Assembly (NCBI GenBank): GCA_964019415.1
Contig: OZ025874.1
Location: forward strand, 9,511,585-9,575,584
Source: Ianthella basta
Taxonomy: Eukaryota; Porifera; Demospongiae; Verongiida; Ianthellidae
DNA length: 64,000 bases
Direction of reading: 5' to 3'
Part shown: positions 27,691 to 36,874 of the stretch, piece after piece
Numbering within the stretch: position 1 is the first letter of the stretch
How the letters are laid out: each line of letters opens with the position of its first letter
The notes under the pieces: model-generated
What the model was told of the DNA's origin: nothing
What the model saw: the letters and a program-made list of their open reading frames with translations, nothing else
Databases searched by the model: none
Translations under genes and position numbers: made by a program

Positions 27691-27718
27691 GACTGTGCAT
27701 GCGTGTGACTGTGAATTG

Positions 27719-27790
27719 GCTTGAGCACTGCACTGATGAGCCCCAGAAGGGCGAAACGGCTTCATTATTGAAGCCGTCTGCAGTTACAGC
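27719..27790 (+). ncRNA. Hammerhead ribozyme, type I (HHR1)
   Basis: All parts of a type I hammerhead are present in order. Stem I 5' strand is ACTGCA (27,727-27,732); core CTGATGA is 27,733-27,739; stem II is GCCC/GGGC with loop CAGAA (27,740-27,752); core GAAA is 27,753-27,756. Stem III is the 7-bp CGGCTTC/GAAGCCG with a 6-base loop (27,757-27,776). The cleavage triplet GTC ends at 27,778 and stem I 3' strand is TGCAGT (27,779-27,784). A weak outer GCT/AGC pairing closes an internal loop in stem I. Known biology: RNA with this fold cuts itself after the C of NUH. No core position is altered, so activity is predicted. The flanks are GTGTGACTG-type and GTGGGTGG-type simple sequence. Confidence 0.85.
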
Positions 27791-28380
27791 ATTGTTTGCA
27801 TGTATGTGTGGGTGGGTGGGTAGGTGTGGGCAAGAGTGAATGCATGCATGACTGCGTACCAAGGCCATCAAGTATCAACTGCATGCATGTGCATGTTCTC
27901 CACTTGCCTTATGACCACCTTCGGCCATATTGCATGCAAGATAAAATGATTATTATGATAGTGCGCGTGTGGTTGCGTATATGCTATGTAAGGTGGCCTC
28001 GCATTGCTGCCAGCACGAGCCTTTGCAGACAAGGGAGCACCAGCATGTCGGAAGGGTAGAGGCAAGTGCCAGGAGTGTGGCCACTCCGCCAGATGACCTC
28101 CCCCTGGAGTGTAATGCGAACGAACGCCTCGTAACGATGACCTCGTCGTATGGGCGCCGTCAAATCGTCAGCAAAACCGTCAAAACACACAAAAACTAAG
28201 AGACAACTATCACACACGACTGCTAATCTAACCCCGAAGCCCTGTTCAAACCGCTGTCGGCGAGCTAGAGCCCTAACGCCCGATTTTCAGCCTGGACACG
28301 GGTCCAGGACAGAATGGGAGCGAAAACCGACATCACCGACGACAGATCTGCTGTTGAACCATCCAGACGCGCACAGAACA

Positions 28381-28434
28381 CTGGAAAACACACACGCATA
28401 CCCACGCCTGGAAAACACACACGCATACCCACGC
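28381..28434. repeat. 27-bp direct repeat, two copies
   Basis: A unit beginning CTGGAAAACACACACGCATA is present twice in tandem. The surrounding 27,800-29,310 shows no gene I can support. It contains only short reading frames, A/T-rich stretches (28,870-29,010) and one palindrome at 28,460. Confidence 0.8.
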
Positions 28435-29309
28435 CCGACTCTTTTTTAAGACTGCCGCGACATGGGTGCAGCACCCATGTGACCCTTGACCCCGCTATAC
28501 CTTATGTACAGGGACAAGGCAGACAGCCTTGTGCTGCATGGCGATGAAGCAGCCCAAGCGCCTAAACATCACACACCAAGACTGATCTCCTATGGCTATC
28601 CAATGAAGCTAATTTCGTGCAGAAGCCTTTCTGCGTTTACCGGGCAGGCGACGCCGATTTTGCAGAAGACGGGGGCTGCAGCCATTTATGCGATTGCGCA
28701 ATCCGGGAGCTGCAACAAAATACTATTCGACCGAGCAGCGCTTTTCCAAAGGTATGCAGCAAGCCGTATGTGCATGACATTAAATATTACTGGTGAACAC
28801 TCTCCTGTCCACCAGAGTCATGTGCTGTTGAATGTGAATGTGCATGTGCAAGCAAATATGCCGTGTTCAGTTTAATATATGGTAATAATATATAGTATTA
28901 TCCCTATCCTTTTTAATTTGTGCAGTGCTGCATTGGACCACGTGGTGTCCTAGTACCTATGGGTACGGTGCACTTAAATATTTATTGATATTGATATTTA
29001 TTGATATGCAAGCTACATTAATTACTCAAGCTGTTATATTAGATCAATTGCACTAATCAACAGGGACTCCTGCAGCTCATGCAAATACCTCAGGTTAATA
29101 TAGACCATTAGTGCAACAAATAATTAAATGATTTAAAGGGTTACACCAATTGCAAGAAGGTGCAGTGCGGTTGTGTGCATGCAATGAATGGTGCAAGTCT
29201 CAATTAAATGTGTTCTATGACTCTCTTTGCTTCTCCATCACGTAGGACAATAAAACGGTTCCAGTCAGCTGCAGACCTGCAGATAATGTCGGAGAGAGCT
29301 ACAATACTA

Positions 29310-29357
<48 letters not shown>

Positions 29358-29397
29358 AGACATGTGCACAGTAATGCATAATGCATACCCTATAATA

Positions 29398-29469
29398 GGG
29401 AACTGCAGACTCTGCTACTACAGTAGCAGAGTTTCAGCCTCTTTGGGCCTCGTCAGTGCAGCGTACCCC
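29398..29469 (-). ncRNA. Hammerhead ribozyme, type I (HHR2a, intact core)
   Basis: Read on the minus strand. Stem I is GCTGCA/TGCAGT (one G-U), extended across a TAC/T internal loop by GGG/CCC. The core is CTGACGA (top strand TCGTCAG at 29,450-29,456); position 7 is C, and this position is free in the hammerhead consensus. Stem II is GGCC/GGCT with loop CAAAGA, followed by GAAA (top-strand TTTC at 29,432-29,435). Stem III is a perfect 9-bp hairpin (29,410-29,418 with 29,423-29,431, four-base loop). The triplet GTC is the complement of GAC at 29,408-29,410. Stem III sequence is unrelated to that of HHR1, yet fully paired. Confidence 0.85.
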
Positions 29470-29484
29470 ATGCAGTTGAACACC

Positions 29485-29525
<41 letters not shown>

Positions 29526-29565
29526 AGACATGTGCACAGTAATGCATAATGCATACCCTATAATA

Positions 29566-29637
29566 GGGAACTGCAGACTCTGCTACTACAGTAGCAGAGT
29601 TTCAGCCTCTTTGGGCCTTGTCAGTGCAGCGTACCCC
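29566..29637 (-). pseudogene. Hammerhead ribozyme copy with G8A core mutation (HHR2b)
   Basis: This tandem copy of HHR2a has its cleavage sites 168 bp away. The only difference in the 131-bp unit turns the core CTGACGA into CTGACAA (top strand TTGTCAG at 29,618-29,624). In the hammerhead fold G8 pairs with C3 and its 2'-OH acts as general acid, so G8A without a matching C3 change should abolish or greatly reduce cleavage. Stems I, II and III are otherwise intact. Confidence 0.8.
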
Positions 29638-29652
29638 ATGCAGTTGAACACC

Positions 29653-29718
<66 letters not shown>

Positions 29719-29721
<3 letters not shown>

Positions 29722-30900
29722 CACACACTCGCTCACAGACTGACTCGCTGACTCACTCACTCACGTGTGCAACATACCACACTTATACTCACGGATACAG
29801 TGCCTTTGCATTAGCAGTCCCTAACTGGATGGTTGTAATCGGTATGAGTAATCGATAATCGAGCTAGCGACTCTTTATGGCAGCTACACGTCTAGTTCAA
29901 GCAGTGACAATGGGAACTAGGAAGAATGGCTAAAGCTCTCAACAGAACGACATCACTAGCTTGACTATCAGTTACCAATAGCTGATTTCAACCATTCAGT
30001 CAGGACAACCGGCCCTACTGTACACATACATTCACACACAATAGCTATACCTCGCTCAAGTGTGTGATGCCTATGTGACATCTCCTACACGCATACCCAT
30101 ATATATGTATGTATGCACGTATGTATTGTATGTATGTAAGTATGCGCCATTTTAACATTGGTTTGGAAGTTGGAATTTGATCAAGAAGATGGCCGTCTCA
30201 TCTCCTAGGCCAGGGTGAGCTCGTCGGTTTGCTCGCTGAAGCCCACCCTGCGAGCAACTAGGGACGCTATCAAGCTTCGAGGGAGTCACGGTGAGTCTGC
30301 GATCGGCGTGCGTGCGTGTTGGGTGATACTAAGCTTCATCTGTGGCCTGATTGCTGCTAGGACTCCACCCCCTTGGAGACCTTTAGCTCTATTTTTCTTT
30401 ACTGTTACATGCTGATCGTCGAGCTATACGTCCAATGCGTTTCTAGTAGTCTGCAAGTCATGCTCGACCAAATTGGACTGGATTGAAGCTTCGCGTGTGG
30501 ACCATGTTTGCGGGATCGTCGCACGCTGAGCCTATAGAATTGAGTCGTTCCTTGGTGGTGATGACATCTCAGATGTTGGTAGATGTTATATTCGTCGTCG
30601 TTGTTGAGATAGAATCGAGTCGCGCTGTACTGCAGTCGCTCAAACTTCGCCTTCTTTCAGCCAGCTCAGCATTTTCCAAGTATTAATTTATATGGGTTAG
30701 GTGGGCAGAAGCAGCATTAAGCTGCGTATTGTCTTGAATTTCTGCAAGTGCCGAGAGATCATTGCTAGCAATCTCTCTGAGCGGTGACGACGTTTCACAA
30801 TTTACCGTCGATGTGCAGGATGTCGACAAAGTTGCTGATTTTGCCCCTCCCCCCAATGCTTAAGGATGGAGGGTCAAAGTTCGCATGGGTGCTGCACCCA
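29719..30900. other. Gene-poor interval
   Basis: The interval holds TGACTCACTC-type simple sequence (29,735-29,765), a GTAT-rich tract (30,101-30,144) and no convincing gene. An ATG at 30,189 opens nine codons (MAVSSPRPG) that end at a donor-like GTGAGC, so a first exon is conceivable, but I find no partner exon. Confidence 0.5.
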
Positions 30901-30921
30901 TGCTATCTTTAATACATTGCG

Positions 30922-30960
30922 TGACGTCACAGCCCAGGGGGCGGTGCTAAGGCACACGTG
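30922..30960 (+). promoter_or_regulatory. Promoter-like cluster: CRE, GC box, E-box
   Basis: A full palindromic CRE TGACGTCA (30,922-30,929), a GC box GGGGGCGG (from about 30,937) and an E-box CACGTG (30,955-30,960) lie within 40 bp. They end 25 bp before the start codon of the microprotein model. There is no TATA box, which fits a TATA-less animal promoter. The 0.8-kb repeats at 36.9-38.5 kb combine a CRE-like TGACGTAA with CACGTG at similar spacing. Confidence 0.6.
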
Positions 30961-30985
30961 CTTAGTTACCAAGACGACGAAGAAA

Positions 30986-31838
30986 ATGGCCTCCGAGAAG
31001 CTGGTGCACGCTGCGTTTTTTTTTCCTGGCGCTCTGGAGGGTTTCCCAGGCATCGTGTCTTCGCTAAAGTAAGTGTGTACGCGCGCGCATGTTATGCTTT
31101 AGCGTGTAATGTTAGGGTTTGGTGGGTTAGGCGCTTTTCTCAAAGGGTTGTAGATAGTTTGGGGTTGCTGAACACGGGATAGCAAAGGGTCACGTTAGGG
31201 TTAGGGTTAGGATCAAGGGGTAGATAAAGGTTCAACACGGGTAAAGGTTTAACTAAAGGTTCCACAGTGGTAAAGGTTCAGCTAAAGATTCTCGATGGAT
31301 GAAGGTTTGGCAAGCACGACCACAAGGTTAGGGTTAGGGCCATCGTTAGTGGCCCATTTCGGGCCACCGGAGGCCGTTTTGGGCCACCGTTTTGTCGAAA
31401 TGGGCCACTCCGCTGCAATTTTGGGCCACTGGGCGGATTTCCGGGCCACCCTAGACAATTTTGGGTCACTTTGGCCCATTTCAAAATGTGCCACTTTTGA
31501 GATTCTGGGCCACCAAAATGTGCCACTTTCTAGTTTTTGGGCCACCTTTCATTCCACTTTTGGGCCACTCTTCCTGGCAAAATGGGTCACCACTGCGGAT
31601 ATTCTGGGCCTCTGAGGTCCGTGGGCTCTGGGCCACATTTTGGTTATGGTGCGTTTGATACTTTTGCTCTTAACGGGCTGCCAAATTCGCCCCTATCCCT
31701 TTTTCGGTAGCTAGGACTGCTTTGTTGCTTTGGGTTTTGTTTTGCAGTGAGCGGCCACGCACCTTTGTGCAGTTCACCGTGGGACTCTTGGGGATTTTGC
31801 TGAATGTGGTTTTGTCCATGCCTTACCATTACTTGTAG
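30986..31838 (+). CDS. Candidate two-exon membrane microprotein, 57 residues
   Basis: Exon 1 is 30,986-31,068, from an ATG in good context (AAAATGG) to a donor AAA|GTAAGT. The intron is 31,069-31,747 and has a T-rich tract ending GTTTTGCAG. Exon 2 is 31,748-31,838. The phases join exactly (AA + T gives an Asn codon), giving 57 residues and TAG. The N-terminus is short with an AAFFFPGAL patch. Residues about 33-53 (FVQFTVGLLGILLNVVLSMP) form one predicted membrane helix preceded by ERPR and followed by YHYL. I do not recognise the family; small integral membrane proteins of ER or mitochondria are possible. The TAG is followed at once by a donor-like AA|GTGAGT, and an acceptor at about 31,898 would continue the frame for 19 more residues if the TAG were a sense codon. 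The gene may therefore be longer with a premature stop. Exon 2 is duplicated, without exon 1, in the next 2.6-kb copy (34,390-34,480). Confidence 0.45.
31195..31211 (+). repeat. Interstitial telomere-like (TTAGGG)2.8
   Basis: Nearly three TTAGGG units lie in the intron of the microprotein model. Further (TTAGGG)2 to (TTAGGG)3 runs are at 31,328-31,339, 31,964-31,980 and 34,606-34,622. Confidence 0.85.
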
Positions 31839-33977
31839 AAGTGAGTCCTCTTTAGTGAACTTGACATGTACATTTGCTCTTTTTCCCATTGTTCCAGGTG
31901 GTATCCAAGTAAGGAACCTTGGCCGCAACTTTGTGTCGCATGCCTAAGCACATAATGCACATATTAGGGTTAGGGTTAGGATGGAACAATGATGACCCAA
32001 ACCAAAATGCTATAGAGTATGCTATCACAATATCTGTTGTAAACACAGCATCAATATATACACTCCTGTAATTGCATGTATTTCCAAGAATCTTCATTTT
32101 TTTAGTGTTTCAGGAGTCCAGAAGCGAACTTTTCTAGCAAATTTTAGAATTCTATGTCAAACATGTAAAGTTTATTTCCCAGGATTGAAAAAAAAAATTG
32201 GGCCCAAAATAGGCCAAAGTGGCCCAGTGGCCCATTTTTTCCTGAAAGCAGTAGAAAAAATATTTTTGTGGAAGGGACACCTACTACCTTCCTAGTTACT
32301 ATTTCTGTGAGTGAAAAAATCCCTAGTTCAAAAAGGAAAGAATGGGCCACTTTGGGAGTGGCCCAAAAGGCGGCCCATTTTTGGAAACCCTGCAATTTTA
32401 TCCAAAATGGTAAATCTGCATCAGACATGTTGTTAGGAATCCCCTGGGGTAAAAAAGGAAAATGGGCCAGTTTGGCCTAAAAGCAATGGGCCAAAGTGGC
32501 CCATTTTCTTTTTTACCCCAAGGGCCTCCCAACATCATGTCTGATGCAGATTTACCATTTGGGGTTAAATTGCAGGGTTTCCAAAAATGGGCCACCCTTT
32601 TGGGCCAAAGTGGCCCATTTTCCTTTTTTACCCCAAGGGTCTCCCAACAACATGTCTGATGCAGATTTACCATTCGGGGTTAAATTGCAGGGTTTCCAAA
32701 AATGGGCCACCCTTTTGGGCCAAAGTGGCCCATTTTCCTTTTTTACCCCAAGGGCCTCCCAACATCATGTCTGATGCAGAATTACCATTTGGGGTTAAAT
32801 TGCAGGGTTTCCAAAAATGGGCCACCCTTTTGGGCCAAAGTGGCCCATTTTCCTTTTTTACCCCAAGGGTCTCCCAACAACATGTCTGATGCAGATTTAC
32901 CATTTGGGGTTAAATTGCAGGGTTTCCAAAAATGGGCCACCCTTTTGGGCCAAAGTGGCCCATTTTCCTTTTTTACCCCAAGGGCCTCCCAACATCATGT
33001 CTGATGCAGATTTACCATTTGGGGTTAAATTGCAGGGTTTCCAAAAATGGGCCACCTTTTTGGGCCAAAGTGGCCCATTTCCCTTTTTTACCCCAAGGGT
33101 CTCTCAACATCATGTCTGATGCAGATTTACCATTTGGGGTTAAATTGCAGGGTTTCCAAAAAAGGGCCACCCTTTTGGGCCAAAGTGGCCCATTTTCCTT
33201 TTTCAACCCCAAGGGTCTCCCAACAACATGTCTGATGCAGAATTACCATTTGGGGTTAAATTGCAGGGTTTCCAAAAATGGGCCACCCTTTTGGGCCACT
33301 TTGGCCCAAAAAATGGCCCATTTTTGAAAAACCCTGATTTCTACCCAAAACGGTAAAAATGCATCAGATGTGATATTGGGACAACCCTGGAGCAAAAATA
33401 AAAAATGGGCCACAGTGGCCCAAAAAGAGACAAAATTCTTTAATAATAACCCAGGACTTGTCAAAACACTTGCAAAGCATCAAGGAACCAGTCTGGATGC
33501 GTTTGGTAAAAGAAAAAAATGGGCCACTTTTAGACAAAATTTAACCCCAAAATTTTAAATCTGTCTGAAAAGTGTAAAAGTGTATTCAAATAGCACTTCT
33601 GAACACTTTTTGAATGGTGGCCCATTTTTGAGAAAATTTTGCCCCACAAGAAAAATACTGCGCGGAATTGCAATTTTTTTTACAGGGAACATCAACTTAC
33701 CTTGACGAAGCAATTCCCAAAAAATGGGGATCCCTAGTCCAAAGCGGACAAAATGGGCCGTTGCGGCCCAAAATTCCACCAGCGAGTGGCCCAAAATTTT
33801 TATTGCTGATAAGCATCAGACGCGAGCTTAGGATCATTTTGAGAGGGGTCAAAAAATTTTGGGAACCCCAAACCCCAACCTCGCGCAGAAAATTTTTTTG
33901 CCAAAATGTTCAGGTCGTCGTCCCGAGTCTAGATTCCAAAACCCCAATAACCCCAAAACCAGGGTCACTCCATGGCC
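31336..33977 (+). repeat. 2,642-bp segmental duplication, copy 1
   Basis: The segment begins AGGGCCATCG directly after TTAGGGTT and is repeated from 33,978. Wherever I compared them the two copies are identical. The sequence is saturated with TGGGCC/GGCCCA words, often as facing pairs such as ATGGGCCAC..GTGGCCCAT. It includes exon 2 of the microprotein model and a 115-bp array. No other gene is supported; the translated frames are repeat products. Confidence 0.93.
32370..33425 (+). repeat. 115-bp tandem array flanked by inverted copies (copy 1)
   Basis: About seven direct 115-bp units run from about 32,503 to 33,300. Each has TTTACCCCAAGGG, GTCTGATGCAGA, GGGGTTAAATTGCAGGG and a facing GGGCCA/TGGCCC pair. 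A unit in reverse complement precedes them (about 32,370-32,490, with GCATCAGACATGTTGTTAGG). A more diverged inverted unit follows them (about 33,310-33,425). The whole block can therefore fold back on either side. Confidence 0.88.
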
Positions 33978-36614
33978 AGGGCCATCGTTAGTGGCCCATT
34001 TCGGGCCACCGGAGGCCGTTTTGGGCCACCGTTTTGTCGAAATGGGCCACTCCGCTGCAATTTTGGGCCACTGGGCGGATTTCCGGGCCACCCTAGACAA
34101 TTTTGGGTCACTTTGGCCCATTTCAAAATGTGCCACTTTTGAGATTCTGGGCCACCAAAATGTGCCACTTTCTAGTTTTTGGGCCACCTTTCATTCCACT
34201 TTTGGGCCACTCTTCCTGGCAAAATGGGTCACCACTGCGGATATTCTGGGCCTCTGAGGTCCGTGGGCTCTGGGCCACATTTTGGTTATGGTGCGTTTGA
34301 TACTTTTGCTCTTAACGGGCTGCCAAATTCGCCCCTATCCCTTTTTCGGTAGCTAGGACTGCTTTGTTGCTTTGGGTTTTGTTTTGCAGTGAGCGGCCAC
34401 GCACCTTTGTGCAGTTCACCGTGGGACTCTTGGGGATTTTGCTGAATGTGGTTTTGTCCATGCCTTACCATTACTTGTAGAAGTGAGTCCTCTTTAGTGA
34501 ACTTGACATGTACATTTGCTCTTTTTCCCATTGTTCCAGGTGGTATCCAAGTAAGGAACCTTGGCCGCAACTTTGTGTCGCATGCCTAAGCACATAATGC
34601 ACATATTAGGGTTAGGGTTAGGATGGAACAATGATGACCCAAACCAAAATGCTATAGAGTATGCTATCACAATATCTGTTGTAAACACAGCATCAATATA
34701 TACACTCCTGTAATTGCATGTATTTCCAAGAATCTTCATTTTTTTAGTGTTTCAGGAGTCCAGAAGCGAACTTTTCTAGCAAATTTTAGAATTCTATGTC
34801 AAACATGTAAAGTTTATTTCCCAGGATTGAAAAAAAAAATTGGGCCCAAAATAGGCCAAAGTGGCCCAGTGGCCCATTTTTTCCTGAAAGCAGTAGAAAA
34901 AATATTTTTGTGGAAGGGACACCTACTACCTTCCTAGTTACTATTTCTGTGAGTGAAAAAATCCCTAGTTCAAAAAGGAAAGAATGGGCCACTTTGGGAG
35001 TGGCCCAAAAGGCGGCCCATTTTTGGAAACCCTGCAATTTTATCCAAAATGGTAAATCTGCATCAGACATGTTGTTAGGAATCCCCTGGGGTAAAAAAGG
35101 AAAATGGGCCAGTTTGGCCTAAAAGCAATGGGCCAAAGTGGCCCATTTTCTTTTTTACCCCAAGGGCCTCCCAACATCATGTCTGATGCAGATTTACCAT
35201 TTGGGGTTAAATTGCAGGGTTTCCAAAAATGGGCCACCCTTTTGGGCCAAAGTGGCCCATTTTCCTTTTTTACCCCAAGGGTCTCCCAACAACATGTCTG
35301 ATGCAGATTTACCATTCGGGGTTAAATTGCAGGGTTTCCAAAAATGGGCCACCCTTTTGGGCCAAAGTGGCCCATTTTCCTTTTTTACCCCAAGGGCCTC
35401 CCAACATCATGTCTGATGCAGAATTACCATTTGGGGTTAAATTGCAGGGTTTCCAAAAATGGGCCACCCTTTTGGGCCAAAGTGGCCCATTTTCCTTTTT
35501 TACCCCAAGGGTCTCCCAACAACATGTCTGATGCAGATTTACCATTTGGGGTTAAATTGCAGGGTTTCCAAAAATGGGCCACCCTTTTGGGCCAAAGTGG
35601 CCCATTTTCCTTTTTTACCCCAAGGGCCTCCCAACATCATGTCTGATGCAGATTTACCATTTGGGGTTAAATTGCAGGGTTTCCAAAAATGGGCCACCTT
35701 TTTGGGCCAAAGTGGCCCATTTCCCTTTTTTACCCCAAGGGTCTCTCAACATCATGTCTGATGCAGATTTACCATTTGGGGTTAAATTGCAGGGTTTCCA
35801 AAAAAGGGCCACCCTTTTGGGCCAAAGTGGCCCATTTTCCTTTTTCAACCCCAAGGGTCTCCCAACAACATGTCTGATGCAGAATTACCATTTGGGGTTA
35901 AATTGCAGGGTTTCCAAAAATGGGCCACCCTTTTGGGCCACTTTGGCCCAAAAAATGGCCCATTTTTGAAAAACCCTGATTTCTACCCAAAACGGTAAAA
36001 ATGCATCAGATGTGATATTGGGACAACCCTGGAGCAAAAATAAAAAATGGGCCACAGTGGCCCAAAAAGAGACAAAATTCTTTAATAATAACCCAGGACT
36101 TGTCAAAACACTTGCAAAGCATCAAGGAACCAGTCTGGATGCGTTTGGTAAAAGAAAAAAATGGGCCACTTTTAGACAAAATTTAACCCCAAAATTTTAA
36201 ATCTGTCTGAAAAGTGTAAAAGTGTATTCAAATAGCACTTCTGAACACTTTTTGAATGGTGGCCCATTTTTGAGAAAATTTTGCCCCACAAGAAAAATAC
36301 TGCGCGGAATTGCAATTTTTTTTACAGGGAACATCAACTTACCTTGACGAAGCAATTCCCAAAAAATGGGGATCCCTAGTCCAAAGCGGACAAAATGGGC
36401 CGTTGCGGCCCAAAATTCCACCAGCGAGTGGCCCAAAATTTTTATTGCTGATAAGCATCAGACGCGAGCTTAGGATCATTTTGAGAGGGGTCAAAAAATT
36501 TTGGGAACCCCAAACCCCAACCTCGCGCAGAAAATTTTTTTGCCAAAATGTTCAGGTCGTCGTCCCGAGTCTAGATTCCAAAACCCCAATAACCCCAAAA
36601 CCAGGGTCACTCCA
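33978..36614 (+). repeat. 2,642-bp segmental duplication, copy 2
   Basis: This is a tandem repeat of 31,336-33,977, ending at CAGGGTCACTCCAT where the 11.68-kb unit begins. It carries a second copy of microprotein exon 2 without a start exon or promoter, and the TTAGGG run at 34,606-34,622. Confidence 0.93.
35012..36067 (+). repeat. 115-bp tandem array flanked by inverted copies (copy 2)
   Basis: This is the second copy of the array at 32,370-33,425, 2,642 bp downstream, with the same inverted-direct-inverted arrangement. Confidence 0.88.
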
Positions 36615-36874
36615 TAACCCTGCGCAAGCAAGGCAAACCCTGCGCATGCAAAGCAAACGTACCTTGCTCGTGGCTTTGGCGGCCATTTTCCTTTGAATAT
36701 GACGTAATGCACCATCTTACTATAATTATATAATGCACCGAATCTCGGATTTTTATGTTTGTTTGCAGGGAATAGGCTCGAGACGCTCCGTGCCAGTTGA
36801 AAGACTCGGGGGCAGGTTGTTAGAAGGGTGCCGTTCGCCTAGCTGCCTTGCGGCCGAAAAGTGAGATGTCCTTC

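Larger units (their letters stand above)
29313..29718. repeat. (CA)n / hammerhead cassette, two tandem copies
   Basis: Three CA tracts (29,313-29,355; 29,487-29,523; 29,655-29,718) separate two 131-bp copies (29,356-29,486 and 29,524-29,654). The two copies are identical except for one base, C at 29,451 against T at 29,619. Each copy holds a hammerhead motif on the minus strand. Confidence 0.92.
28460..30903. mobile_element. Possible element bounded by palindromic inverted termini
   Basis: A 21-base palindrome ACATGGGTGC-A-GCACCCATGT (28,460-28,480) is matched by GCATGGGTGC-T-GCACCCATGC (30,883-30,903). The sequence just inside each is also shared in inverted orientation (GACCCTTGACCC after the left one, GAACTTTGACCC on the minus strand inside the right one; two mismatches). 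That makes terminal inverted repeats of roughly 34 bp enclosing 2.4 kb. No transposase is seen inside and no target-site duplication is obvious. The interior holds the CA/hammerhead cassette at 29.3-29.7 kb. It could be a non-autonomous DNA transposon or chance retention of a repeated palindrome. Confidence 0.35.

Noticed and set aside
32144..33464. Overlapping frames such as WATLLGQSGPFSFF in the 115-bp array
   Set aside because: They shift frame with each 115-bp unit (115 is not divisible by three) and exist on both strands; repeat translation only.
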